Shown here: positions 1 to 8,716 of the stretch, piece after piece | Layout of the letters: each line of letters starts with the position of its first letter | Numbering within the stretch: the first letter of the stretch is position 1 | Source of the DNA: Chloroflexota bacterium | GTDB taxonomy: Bacteria; Chloroflexota; Anaerolineae; Anaerolineales; Villigracilaceae | Reading direction: 5' to 3' | Assembly: GCA_016223135.1 (NCBI GenBank) | Contig: JACRPQ010000016.1 | Location: forward strand, 62,001-126,000 | Length of the DNA: 64,000 nucleotides | The notes under the pieces: generated by a model | The model's input: only the letters and a program-made list of their open reading frames with translations | The model's database searches: none | Told to the model about the DNA's origin: nothing | Program-made: the position numbers and the translations under genes

Positions 1-1388
1 CGGTTGGCTCGTCGGAGGCAATGGCAAGGGTCCTTCAAATTGTGAAAGATGCCCGCGCTGGTTGGCGGCACGTCGTCCTTGTTGCGTCTGCGCTTTCGGG
101 CGTCACGAACCTGCTTTTAGAGAGCGCCGCTGCCGCCGCGCACGGCGACAGCTCGCAACTACCCAATGCCAAACAAACGCTCGTCGCCAAACACCAAAGC
201 ATCGCTGATATTCTAATCGCCGATGAAACGCGCCGCGCCGCTGTGATGAATGAGATTGACGGACTCGCGCGTTTGTTCGTTGAACTATGTCAAGCCGTCT
301 CGGTGCTTGGCGAGACCACCCCCCGTACATTGGATGCGGCGGCGTCGCTGGGCGAGCGAATGAGCGTGCGCTTGTTGGCTGCCGTATTGGAAAGCGCCGG
401 CATCCCATCCAAATATATCGAAGCCGGAGAAATCATCATCACCGACGATCACTTTCAAGCGGCGCATCCCGATTTTGCTCTGACGACGGAACGGACACGG
501 CGTATCCTGCTTCCGCTGCTTGAACAAGGTCTCACGCCGGTCGTTACCGGTTTCTTAGGCGCTACACGCGAGGGCATTGTCACCACACTGGGACGCGGCG
601 GCAGCGATTACTCTGCCGGCATTTTGGGCGCTGTTTTACCTGCCGATGAGGTATGGATTTGGACCGATGTGGATGGCATCATGACCGCCGACCCGCGCAT
701 CGTCCCGGATGCTCAAACTCTGCCGCAAATTTCTTACAGCGAAATCGCCGAACTGGCTTACTTTGGCGCAAAAGTGCTGCACCCGAAAACCATTCGTCCG
801 CTGGTAGAAGCGGGGATTGGACTGCGCATTTGCAACACCTTCAACCCTCAACATCCCGGCACGCGGCTGGTAGCCAACGGAAAGAACGGCGCCAAATTAC
901 AAAAGGGGGAACAAATCATCAAAGCGGTTACTGCCATTCGTCAACAGCGGCTGGTGACCATTGAAGGGCGCGGTATGTTGGGTGTGCCGGGGGTGGCGGC
1001 GCGCGCCTTTGCGGCGGTGGCATCCACCGGCACCAGCGTTCCACTCATCACACAAGCCTCCTCGGAGCAATCCATTTGCTTCGCCATACCCAGCGAAGCC
1101 TCTCCATCTGTTTTATCAGCGCTCGAAAAAGCCTTTGCGCTCGAACTGGCGCAGCGCGATATTGACCGGATTTGGGCTACGGAAGAAGTTTCCATCATCA
1201 CCGCCGTCGGAGAAGGCACACGGTACACGCCCGGTGTGGCTGGGCGAATTTTCACCCAACTCGGCAGCGCCGAGATCAATGTACTTGCCGTTGCGCATGG
1301 TTCGTCCGATGTCTCCATCAGCATGGTGGTCAACTCTGCCGAAACTGAAAAAGCGGTGCGCGCTTTACATCAACTGATTATCCAGTAA
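1..1388 (+). CDS. lysC: Aspartate kinase, 5' end outside window
   Basis: Aspartokinase phosphorylates L-aspartate as the first step to lysine, threonine and methionine. The frame is open from base 3 and begins VGSSEAMARVL, which continues the family start KFGGTSVGSS, so only about ten residues are missing and the ATG at 21 is internal. Kinase motifs include GRGGSDYSAG (about residue 195) and KVLHPKTI. Two ACT-type regulatory repeats follow from about residue 300 (VTIEGRGMLGVPGVAARAF and IITAVGEGTRYTPGVAGRIF), suggesting end-product feedback. The length fits a monofunctional enzyme of about 465 residues with no homoserine dehydrogenase domain. asd follows 26 bp downstream on the same strand, a normal pathway pair. 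The class (LysC versus ThrA-like monofunctional) is not resolved. Confidence 0.93.
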   Translation, partial: VGSSEAMARVLQIVKDARAGWRHVVLVASALSGVTNLLLESAAAAAHGDSSQLPNAKQTLVAKHQSIADILIADETRRAAVMNEIDGLARLFVELCQAVSVLGETTPRTLDAAASLGERMSVRLLAAVLESAGIPSKYIEAGEIIITDDHFQAAHPDFALTTERTRRILLPLLEQGLTPVVTGFLGATREGIVTTLGRGGSDYSAGILGAVLPADEVWIWTDVDGIMTADPRIVPDAQTLPQISYSEIAELAYFGAKVLHPKTIRPLVEAGIGLRICNTFNPQHPGTRLVANGKNGAKLQKGEQIIKAVTAIRQQRLVTIEGRGMLGVPGVAARAFAAVASTGTSVPLITQASSEQSICFAIPSEASPSVLSALEKAFALELAQRDIDRIWATEEVSIITAVGEGTRYTPGVAGRIFTQLGSAEINVLAVAHGSSDVSISMVVNSAETEKAVRALHQLIIQ

Positions 1389-1414
1389 GCATCTTATTCT
1401 CAAAGGAGCCCCAC

Positions 1415-2467
1415 ATGTATCCCATCCCCGTTGCCATTCTTGGCGCCACCGGCGCAGTCGGTCAGCGTTTTGTATCGCTGCTGGAACAGCACCCCATGTT
1501 CCAGGTCGCAGCGTTGGCAGCCAGCGACCGTTCTGAAGGCAAAACCTATGCCGAAGCCTGCCGATGGATTCTTTCCGACCCCATGCCGGCTTGGGCGCGA
1601 GAAATGACCCTGCTGCCGTGTCACCCCCAAGCCATGCCCGAAGCCAAAATCGTCTTTTCCGCTCTCCCCTCGGAACAAGCCAAAATCGTGGAACCGGCGT
1701 TCGCAGCGGCGGGCTTTGCCGTCTTTTCCAACGCTTCTGCGTTTCGCCGCGAGCCCGATGTGCCGCTCCTGCTTCCCGAAGTCAACGCTGACCATGTTCA
1801 CCTGGTTCGCCATCAACGTCTTGTCCGCGGCTGGAGCGGCTGTATCGTCACCAACCCCAACTGCACCAGCAGCGGTTTGACGGTGGCGCTCAAAGCGTTG
1901 GACAATGCCTTTGGTCTGAAACGCGTTTTTGCAGTTTCGCTCCAAGCGCTTTCCGGCGCCGGCTATCCGGGCGTCCCTTCGCTGGATATTCTCGATAATG
2001 TCATTCCCTATATCAACGGCGAAGAAGAAAAAGTGGAATGGGAACCGCGCAAAATGCTGGGACAATTGAAGGATGGTTCCATTCAGGTCTCAACGGCGGC
2101 GTTTTCCGCTCACACCAATCGCGTGGCGGTTTCGGATGGTCATACCGTTTGCGCCAGCGTGGAATTGAACGAACCCGTCACACCTGCACAAGCCGCCCAT
2201 GTTCTCAGCGCTTATCAGGCTCCAGAAGCAGCGCGCGGCTTGCCATCTGCGCCGGACCCTGTTATCGTCGTGCGTGAAGAATCCGATAGACCTCAACCGC
2301 GCCTTGATCGCTTCACCGGCAAAGGCATGACCACCGTGATTGGAAGGGTGCGCCCCGACCCGCTCTTCACCCTCAAGTTTGTGGTGTTATCCCATAATAC
2401 CATTCGCGGCGCAGCAGGCGGCTCAATTTATAACGCAGAGGTATTGGTGAGGGAACGTTTGCTGTAA
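1415..2467 (+). CDS. asd: Aspartate-semialdehyde dehydrogenase
   Basis: This enzyme reduces L-aspartyl-4-phosphate to aspartate semialdehyde with NADPH, using the product of the preceding kinase. The N-terminus carries the nucleotide-binding motif GATGAVGQRF (residues 10-19). The active-site cysteine lies in TNPNCTSSGL, the form typical of the archaeal/fungal-type enzyme rather than the E. coli type. The 350-residue length is normal. The ATG at 1415 has an AGGAG site about 6 bp upstream. It probably forms an operon with the aspartate kinase gene. Confidence 0.93.
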   Translation: MYPIPVAILGATGAVGQRFVSLLEQHPMFQVAALAASDRSEGKTYAEACRWILSDPMPAWAREMTLLPCHPQAMPEAKIVFSALPSEQAKIVEPAFAAAGFAVFSNASAFRREPDVPLLLPEVNADHVHLVRHQRLVRGWSGCIVTNPNCTSSGLTVALKALDNAFGLKRVFAVSLQALSGAGYPGVPSLDILDNVIPYINGEEEKVEWEPRKMLGQLKDGSIQVSTAAFSAHTNRVAVSDGHTVCASVELNEPVTPAQAAHVLSAYQAPEAARGLPSAPDPVIVVREESDRPQPRLDRFTGKGMTTVIGRVRPDPLFTLKFVVLSHNTIRGAAGGSIYNAEVLVRERLL

Positions 2468-2562
2468 CGCGCCATTCTGTAAACGGTGTATGACTTCCGT
2501 TCAAAAATCGGGTACAATCAGGCAGGTTGAAATTATATATAATTTTAACACGAGGAGACCGA

Positions 2563-4038
2563 ATGCCTGGTTTTACCCCCGGTCGCCGCTGGCAGCCCCC
2601 CTACCTCCCCTTTGAAAAAGAAACGTTTGGCGAGCGCGCGCTGAGAGTGCTTGAATACAGCGTGAAGGGTCCGCTGTTCGGGTGCCGCATGTGCGGAAAC
2701 TGTCTATTACAGGAGACCGCGCTCATTTGCCCGATGGAATGCCCGAAGGGTTTGCGCAACGGTCCGTGCGGCGGCTCGACCTCCGAATACTGCTACGTGG
2801 ACAAAAGCCGTCCGTGCGTGTGGTACAAGATTTATGAGCGGGCGTTCGCTTGGGGGCGTGAAGACTTACTGCTCGAAGTGCTGCCGCCGCTCGATTGGGA
2901 GCAAGTGGGGAAAAATTCGTGGGGCGCCATCTTTCGGAATATCGGCAAAATGGGCGTGAGGAAAGTCTTCAAGGGCCTGCTCTCGAAGGAAACCCGCGCT
3001 CAAACCTGGGATGGGATTTTCCGCCCGGTGCGCCAGCCCGAGTGGTGGAAGGGCGACTCAGAGTATCACCCGCCCGCCTACACCGAACCCGCTTCGGACC
3101 TGGAACGGAGGCTGGTCGCCGGTCAATTTGTCGTCACCTGCGAGATCACGCCTCCCCTCTCCGCCTCCACCGAGAAGTTAGCCCGCAGCGTCGAGAGGGT
3201 CAAGCCGCTGGTTGCCGCCGTCAACTTTACCGATAATCAAGGCGCAAACCCGCGCATGTCATCGTGGGCATGCTGCCAAGTGGCGATGAAGCAGGGCGCG
3301 GAGCCAGTTCTGCAAATGTCGGCGCGCAACCGCTCGCGCGGCAGCCTGCAAAGCGAAATCATCGGCGCGGCGGCGCTGGGCGTGCGCAACGTTCTCTGTG
3401 TGACAGGCGACAGTGCGAAACTCTCCCCATCTCCGCGCGACCAGATGGACATCAACGATTTGGATTCGATTCAAATGCTGTGGATTCTGCGGCGAATGCG
3501 CGACGAGGGACGATACCTGGACGGACGCGAAATCAAGCATCCGCCGATGTTCTTTCTCGGCGCGGCGGCTTCGCCGTTTTCATCCAATCCCAAGTTTCAG
3601 GCATTGCGCGAGCAAAAGAAGGTCAATGCGGGCGCGCAGTTCTTTCAGACCAATCTCATCTTCGATGTGGACGGCATGGAGAGATGGCTGAACGAACTTG
3701 CCAAACGGAATGTGCTGGACAAAGTGTACATTCTGGCGGGAGTGACTGTTGTCAAGAGTTTGAGGATGGCGCAGAGATTATTGGAAATTCCGGGCGTGTA
3801 TCTGCCCAAAGAGGTGTATCACCGTATGGAAGCCGCAGAGCGGGCAGGCAGTGCAGCGGAGGAAGGCATCCAAATTGCGCTGGAGACCATCGCCAAAATC
3901 AAAAGGTACGAGAAACAGGGCATTCACGGCATCCATTTGATGCCCGTCGGTTGGGATGAGGTCATTCCGAGGGTTGTGACGGAAGCGGGGCTGGCGACAA
4001 TGGATGGCGCGGCGGGTGGCGCAGCGCCGCGTCAATGA
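2563..4038 (+). CDS. metF: Methylenetetrahydrofolate reductase with N-terminal MetV-type Cys domain
   Basis: The protein joins a cysteine-rich N-terminal domain (FGCRMCGNC and later CPMECPKG, residues about 40-90) to a MetF-type TIM barrel that starts near residue 185 (VVTCEITPPLS, then VNFTDNQGA). The first domain corresponds to the MetV/MTHFR C-terminal zinc or Fe-S domain family found with acetogen-type reductases. The product should reduce 5,10-methylene-THF to 5-methyl-THF for methionine synthesis or C1 metabolism. I chose the ATG at 2563 because GAGGAG precedes it by 6 bp; a TTG at 2527 is also in frame. It has 491 residues. It converges with the next gene and overlaps it by 7 bp. Acetogen-type versus mycobacterial-type electron donor is unresolved. 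Confidence 0.85.
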   Translation: MPGFTPGRRWQPPYLPFEKETFGERALRVLEYSVKGPLFGCRMCGNCLLQETALICPMECPKGLRNGPCGGSTSEYCYVDKSRPCVWYKIYERAFAWGREDLLLEVLPPLDWEQVGKNSWGAIFRNIGKMGVRKVFKGLLSKETRAQTWDGIFRPVRQPEWWKGDSEYHPPAYTEPASDLERRLVAGQFVVTCEITPPLSASTEKLARSVERVKPLVAAVNFTDNQGANPRMSSWACCQVAMKQGAEPVLQMSARNRSRGSLQSEIIGAAALGVRNVLCVTGDSAKLSPSPRDQMDINDLDSIQMLWILRRMRDEGRYLDGREIKHPPMFFLGAAASPFSSNPKFQALREQKKVNAGAQFFQTNLIFDVDGMERWLNELAKRNVLDKVYILAGVTVVKSLRMAQRLLEIPGVYLPKEVYHRMEAAERAGSAAEEGIQIALETIAKIKRYEKQGIHGIHLMPVGWDEVIPRVVTEAGLATMDGAAGGAAPRQ

Positions 4039-5738
4039 CCTGGCGGTTCCACTTCCAGCCATGCCGTCTGGTAGGGGGCGAGTGAAAACGAAGCATCATG
4101 GAAACGGTTCGTGAGCAGGTCGCGAGCCGTTTTCTTCAGCGGGTTGTGAATTTGAATTTCCTCTGCGGTGACGTTTTGCAGGCAGAGGACTTGCTTGGAG
4201 CCATCGGGGGAGATGCGCCGGAGGGCAAAAACCCGCTTGCCAAAATCAAGGACGTGCTGCTTACCGTGAGGGTGAAACGCGGGCGAGGAGGAACGCGCGG
4301 CAAGCAATTGACGATAACGCGCAAACACGTTTGAACGCAGGGAGTGGGGGTCGGCAAGTTCACGTTCCAGTTCGGCGCGGGTGAATTTTTGGCGGTTGAT
4401 GGTGCGATTCTGTTTGGTGATTTCCACACCTTCACGCCAGTTGCGCGAGCCGAAGAGACTGTGGAAGTAAATCCCCGGCACGCCGAGGAGGGAGAGCATA
4501 ATCGCCTGCGCCGCGAGGAAACGATTGACTTGTAAATCCAGCGGCTCATTCCCATTTGGGTTCGAGAGCGCGTCAAAGTAGTTGATGTTCATCTCGTAGG
4601 GGCTGGTCGAGCCGTCCGCGTTGTGCTTGTAGGAAATCAAGCCGCCGTGCGCGAGGGTCTGCGCGACGAGTGAGTCAATGTCAGCGGAGGATAAGATGCC
4701 TCGGACAGGATTCAGCCCCACCCCGTCGTGTGAAGCGAGGAAGTTGAAAAAGGTCGTTCGGTCAGAGGGAAGCGTCAGAGTCGAAGCCCATCCCGATAAA
4801 ACGCTTGCGTCTCCCGTGCGGAAGGTGTGAAGCGTGAGCGGCGGAAGCGCAAAGTTATAGACCAGCTGCGCTTCGTTTGTCCCATCGCCGAAGTAGGAGA
4901 TGTTGTCAGCATGAGGGACGTTGGTCTCGGTGATGAGGTACACGTGCGGGGCGATCTCATCGAGGACCGCTCGCAGCAGTTGAACGACTTTGTGCGTTTG
5001 CGGCAGGTGGATGCAGGGCGTGCCGATTTCCTTCCAGAGGTAGGCGATGGCGTCGAGGCGGATGAATTGCGCGCCGCGCTCGACGTACATGAGCAGGATG
5101 TCGAGAATTTCCAGAAGGACAGCGGGATTGCGGAAGTTGAGGTCCACCTGGTCGGCGCTGAAGGTCGTCCAGACTTTGCGCTTGCCAGCGGCGGTTTGAA
5201 ATTCGGTGAGCAAAGGCAGCGCGCGCGGACGGACGACTTGTGAGAGATCGGGGTCGCCTTCGACAGTGATAAAGTAGTCTTTGTATGGTGCTTCGTTTTG
5301 CAGAAACTTTTGAAACCATCCGCCCTGCGCGGAGGCATGATTGATGACGCCGTCGAACATCAGCCGAAAGGATTTGCCCAGCCGTTCGATGTCGCTCCAA
5401 CTGCCGAGGGCGGGGTCCACCGCGTGGTAATCTTTGACCGAGAAGCCGTCATCCGAAGACCAGGGATAGAACGGCAGGATGTGAACGCCGCTGACGACGC
5501 CGCGCAGGTGCGTTTCGCAAAACTCCGCCAGCGTTTGGAGGGGCGCTTTGCCGCGCTCTTGTATCTGGTCGCCGTAGGTGATGAGGATCGAATCGCGTTC
5601 CGTCAATGACGAATGCTCTGGCTGGGGGATTCGCCCGCGATAACGGTTTATCAGTTTCTGCAATCGTTGGTTTACAAGAGGAGCAAGTTCAGCGCCGTAT
5701 AGTTCCTGCAGAGTTGTGGTATAAAAAGTTTGCATCAT
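4032..5738 (-). CDS. GH13_18 glycoside phosphorylase (sucrose / glucosylglycerate phosphorylase-like)
   Basis: A 568-residue alpha-amylase-superfamily enzyme. The order HILPFYPWSSDDGF, the nucleophile motif RLDAIAYLWKE, the acid/base motif ITETN and NFLASHDGVG matches subfamily GH13_18, which phosphorolyses sucrose, sucrose 6-phosphate or glucosylglycerate to release glucose 1-phosphate. The divergent neighbours make glucosyl-3-phosphoglycerate, so glucosylglycerate phosphorylase is an attractive reading, but sucrose phosphorylase cannot be excluded from sequence. I prefer the MMQTFYTT start at 5738. A longer frame begins at a GTG at 5786, but those extra residues are encoded by a dispersed cacgaag-type repeat. 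No clear ribosome site is visible at either start. Confidence 0.85.
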   Translation of the reverse strand: MMQTFYTTTLQELYGAELAPLVNQRLQKLINRYRGRIPQPEHSSLTERDSILITYGDQIQERGKAPLQTLAEFCETHLRGVVSGVHILPFYPWSSDDGFSVKDYHAVDPALGSWSDIERLGKSFRLMFDGVINHASAQGGWFQKFLQNEAPYKDYFITVEGDPDLSQVVRPRALPLLTEFQTAAGKRKVWTTFSADQVDLNFRNPAVLLEILDILLMYVERGAQFIRLDAIAYLWKEIGTPCIHLPQTHKVVQLLRAVLDEIAPHVYLITETNVPHADNISYFGDGTNEAQLVYNFALPPLTLHTFRTGDASVLSGWASTLTLPSDRTTFFNFLASHDGVGLNPVRGILSSADIDSLVAQTLAHGGLISYKHNADGSTSPYEMNINYFDALSNPNGNEPLDLQVNRFLAAQAIMLSLLGVPGIYFHSLFGSRNWREGVEITKQNRTINRQKFTRAELERELADPHSLRSNVFARYRQLLAARSSSPAFHPHGKQHVLDFGKRVFALRRISPDGSKQVLCLQNVTAEEIQIHNPLKKTARDLLTNRFHDASFSLAPYQTAWLEVEPPGH

Positions 5739-6093
5739 GCAATTCATTATATGATCGGAAATAAGATGATCTTCCACGAAGGACACGAATTTTCATGAGG
5801 AAAGAAGAGAAATTCAGTAAATCACGAAAACCCCGCATAGATTCTCCAGCGCAAATCAGGCGCTAGAGACCGCCAAATACGCACTTTCGTGGAGTACTGA
5901 AATTCGTGATTTTTCGTGAACTTCGTGGATAAAAAGTTAATTCCGACAAAGTTTATTGTAATACATGATGCTGGGGAACATCTTATCAGCTCACCTTACG
6001 CGGTAGCACGAGATTTATCTCGCGTTTTCAGGCGACATAAATGTCGCCCTACGAAGGAACTGCGTAAGGTGAGTTATCAGCAAGGAGACAAAC
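5739..6093. other. Divergent intergenic region with repeats
   Basis: This 355-bp gap separates the GH13 gene (minus) and a GT4 gene (plus). It contains two stretches of the dispersed cacgaag/cttcgtgg repeat (about 5771-5792 and 5884-5934) and a MITE-like palindromic element (5983-6080). An AAGGAG ribosome site for the plus-strand gene lies at 6082-6087, directly after the MITE copy. An open frame at 5916-6203 looks spurious. No promoter could be assigned with confidence. Confidence 0.6.
5983..6080. mobile_element. 84-bp MITE-like palindromic element with 7-bp target duplication
   Basis: The unit at 5990-6073 has perfect 12-bp terminal inverted repeats (CTCACCTTACGC at 5990-6001, GCGTAAGGTGAG at 6062-6073). 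Inside are two further palindromes, CGAGAT/ATCTCG near 6009-6022 and GGCGACAT/ATGTCGCC near 6031-6048. The heptamer TTATCAG flanks both sides (5983-5989 and 6074-6080) as expected for a target-site duplication. It has no coding capacity, so movement would need a transposase in trans. The right end lies a few bases before the ribosome site of the glycosyltransferase gene. Confidence 0.75.
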
Positions 6094-7434
6094 ATGACGC
6101 CTTCACGAAAAATCGGTTTCATCTCCACTCGCTTTGCAAGCACGGACGGCGTTTCGCTCGAGACGACCAAATGGGCGACCGTCCTCGAACGGCTGGGGCA
6201 TGAGTGCTTTTATTTTTGCGGCGAATGCGACCGTCCGCCGGAAAAGAGTTACATCGTACCCGAAGCCTTTTATCGTCATCCCGAAATTGACGCCATCAAT
6301 CAGGTTGCCTATCAAGGCACATGGGGCAAACTGCACGAAGGACGAAGGCGGCATCCTGAAATCGAAGAATTGCATCGGGATTTCTTCTCGGTGTACATCC
6401 GCCCGGCGCAGGTCACACAGCGCATCCACGAACTGAGGTTCTTCATCAAGGAGGAACTCTATAAATTCGCGCACAAGTTCAAACTCGAGCTGCTCATCGT
6501 CGAGAATGCGCTTGCCATTCCGCTCAATTTGCCGCTGGGACTTGCCATCACCGAGTTCATCGCCGAGACGGGCTATCCCGTCATCGCGCATCATCACGAT
6601 TTCCAGTGGGAACGTCAGCGCTTTATGAACAATTCGGTGCATGATTACATCGCCGCCGCCTTCCCGCCCGACCTGCCATCGGTGCGGCATGTGGTCATCA
6701 ACTCGTTACAGGCGCATCAACTTGCCTGGCGAAAGGGAATCAACTCGATGATTATTCCCAACGTGATGGACTTCGATTCTCCCCCTCCGCCGCTGGATGA
6801 TTACGCAGAAACGGTTCGCGCGGACCTCGGAGTGGCTCCTGACCAATATCTTTTTCTCCAGCCGACGCGCATCATCCCGCGCAAGGGCATCGAACACGCC
6901 ATCGAGCTGACGCGCCGCGTTGGTATGCCGGCAGAACTGGTCATCTCGCATGCGGCGGGAGACGAAGGCACGGATTATGAAAAGCGCGTGCGGGAGTTTG
7001 CCGCCCTGCTGGGCGTAACCGTAAATTTTGAGGCAAGACTCATCGGCGAGAGGCGAGGCGTCACAGCCGATGGGCGCAAAATCTACTCGCTGGGCGACGT
7101 GTACCAACAGGCGGACCTCGTCACCTATCCATCCACCCTGGAGGGCTTCGGCAATGCCTTCCTCGAGGCGATTTACTACAAACGTCCGCTGGTGGTCAAC
7201 AACTATTCCATTTACGAAGCGGACATCAAGCCGAAGGGCTTCAAGGTCATCGAATTCGACGGTTTTATCAGCAATGCGACGCTGGAGGAGACGCGCTACG
7301 TCTTGAAGCACCCCGAAGAAACCGCCAAACATGCCGAACATAACTATGAACTGGCGCGGCGGTATTTTTCCTATTCGATGCTCGAACGACATTTGAGCCT
7401 GCTGCTCTCAGACTGTTTCGGAGAGGCGGTGTAG
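6094..7434 (+). CDS. GT4 glycosyltransferase, possible mannosylglucosylglycerate synthase
   Basis: A 446-residue retaining GT-B enzyme. The N-terminal half begins with an acceptor-side motif IGFISTRFASTDGVSLET. The C-terminal half carries the GT4 donor site: PTRIIPRKGIEHAIEL, then PSTLEGFGNAFLEA with the EX7E-like acidic pair. AAGGAG lies 6 bp upstream of the ATG. It heads a cluster with a second GT4 and glucosyl-3-phosphoglycerate synthase, divergent from a GH13_18 phosphorylase. In this setting a mannosyltransferase acting on glucosylglycerate is plausible, but donor and acceptor are inferred from context only. The stop codon lies inside a 14-bp palindrome. Confidence 0.8.
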   Translation: MTPSRKIGFISTRFASTDGVSLETTKWATVLERLGHECFYFCGECDRPPEKSYIVPEAFYRHPEIDAINQVAYQGTWGKLHEGRRRHPEIEELHRDFFSVYIRPAQVTQRIHELRFFIKEELYKFAHKFKLELLIVENALAIPLNLPLGLAITEFIAETGYPVIAHHHDFQWERQRFMNNSVHDYIAAAFPPDLPSVRHVVINSLQAHQLAWRKGINSMIIPNVMDFDSPPPPLDDYAETVRADLGVAPDQYLFLQPTRIIPRKGIEHAIELTRRVGMPAELVISHAAGDEGTDYEKRVREFAALLGVTVNFEARLIGERRGVTADGRKIYSLGDVYQQADLVTYPSTLEGFGNAFLEAIYYKRPLVVNNYSIYEADIKPKGFKVIEFDGFISNATLEETRYVLKHPEETAKHAEHNYELARRYFSYSMLERHLSLLLSDCFGEAV

Positions 7435-7459
7435 AACAAGTCTGGAGACTTGTTCTACA
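7430..7459. repeat. Perfect 14-bp inverted repeat between GT genes
   Basis: TGTAGAACAAGTCT (7430-7443) and AGACTTGTTCTACA (7446-7459) are separated by GG. The repeat swallows the stop codon of the upstream gene and ends about 8 bp before the AGGAG site of the next gene. It resembles a REP-type dispersed hairpin. It could stabilise the upstream message or lower read-through within the operon. There is no T-run, so it is not a classical terminator. Confidence 0.7.
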
Positions 7460-7477
7460 GACATCAGGAGCAACGGC

Positions 7478-8716
7478 ATGAAGATTGCCTTACTGCACTA
7501 TTCCTCCCCGCCCATTGTGGGAGGCGTGGAAAGCGTCCTTGCGCATCACGCGCGGTTGATGGCGAACGCCGGGCATGAGGTGATTATCCTTGCAGGGCGC
7601 GGCGAGGTCTTCGATGAACGCATCAAAGTGCGCGTCCTGCCGCGTTTGGATTCGCGTCATCCTGAGGTGATGGAGGTCAAGGGCTTCCTCGATGCGGGCA
7701 AACGTACGCCCGCCTTCGAGGAATTGAGAGAGGCGATAAAAAGAGAATTGCTCGCAGAATTGGAAGGCTGCCACGTGCTCATCGCGCACAACGTCGCCTC
7801 GCTGCACAAGAATTTGGCGCTGACTGCCGCGCTGCATGAGGCATATCGCTCCCCCGGTTTTCCCCGTCTCATTCTCTGGCATCACGACCTGGCATGGACG
7901 ACACCGCGCTACCGCCACGAACTGCACGAGGGTTATCCCTGGAATCTATTACGCACGCACTGGGAGGGCGCAACTCAGGTTGTCGTTTCGGAGTTGCGAA
8001 AGCAGGAACTTGCCGAATTGCTTGGCATCTCCAACGGTTCGATTCGCGTCGTCCCCAACGGGGTGGACCTCGAATCCTTCTTCAAACTCGAGCCGCAAAC
8101 CATCGCATTCATCGAACATTTAAAACTGCTGGAGGCAGACCCGTTGTTCCTTTTGCCCGTGCGCCTGACAGCAAGGAAAAACATCGAGCTGGCGCTGCAC
8201 GTCCTCGCCGAACTGCGGAAGGAATATCCCCAAGCCATGCTGCTCGTCACGGGACCTGAAGGTCCGCATAACCCCGCCAACCAAGCCTACAAGAAAAAGT
8301 TGTTGGACCTGCGCGATGCGTTGAAATTGGAAGGCGCGGCGCATTTTCTGGCGGAGGTCACGTCCGAGTTCCTGCCCGATGCGGTGATTGCAGATTTCTA
8401 CCGTCTCGCCGATGCCTTGCTCTTTCCAAGTCAGGAGGAGGGCTTCGGGATTCCCATCATCGAAGCCGCGTTCAGTAAATTGCCCGTCTTCTGCGCAGAT
8501 ATTCCCGTTCTGCGCGAACTGGGCGAGGATGACGTGACGTATTTTGCTCCAGATGCGAATCCGCTTGAGGCGGCGAAGCAGGTTCAGGTCCGGTTGGAAG
8601 CGGAGTCCACGTCCCGCTGGGCGCGCCGCGCGAAACGCGGCTATGCCTGGGAGCAAATCTATTCCCGTCACATCGCACCATTAATCAAAGAGGTGATCAA
8701 TGACAACAGCACATAG
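7478..8716 (+). CDS. GT4 family glycosyltransferase
   Basis: A 412-residue GT-B glycosyltransferase. The N-terminal part has the GT4 acceptor loop PPIVGGVESVLAHHARLM. The donor half has VPNGVDLESF, LTARKNIELALHVLAEL and PSQEEGFGIPIIEAAF, the usual nucleotide-sugar site with its catalytic glutamates. The ATG at 7478 follows AGGAG by about 7 bp. It overlaps the next gene by 17 bp, so the two are probably translationally coupled. Context suggests a role in building a glycosylated glycerate or related solute. Mannosyl versus glucosyl transfer cannot be told. Confidence 0.82.
   Translation: MKIALLHYSSPPIVGGVESVLAHHARLMANAGHEVIILAGRGEVFDERIKVRVLPRLDSRHPEVMEVKGFLDAGKRTPAFEELREAIKRELLAELEGCHVLIAHNVASLHKNLALTAALHEAYRSPGFPRLILWHHDLAWTTPRYRHELHEGYPWNLLRTHWEGATQVVVSELRKQELAELLGISNGSIRVVPNGVDLESFFKLEPQTIAFIEHLKLLEADPLFLLPVRLTARKNIELALHVLAELRKEYPQAMLLVTGPEGPHNPANQAYKKKLLDLRDALKLEGAAHFLAEVTSEFLPDAVIADFYRLADALLFPSQEEGFGIPIIEAAFSKLPVFCADIPVLRELGEDDVTYFAPDANPLEAAKQVQVRLEAESTSRWARRAKRGYAWEQIYSRHIAPLIKEVINDNST

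Noticed and set aside
5916-6203. 95-codon frame in the gap between GH13 and GT4
   Set aside because: It runs through repeat sequences and into the GT4 gene in another frame; no start support.
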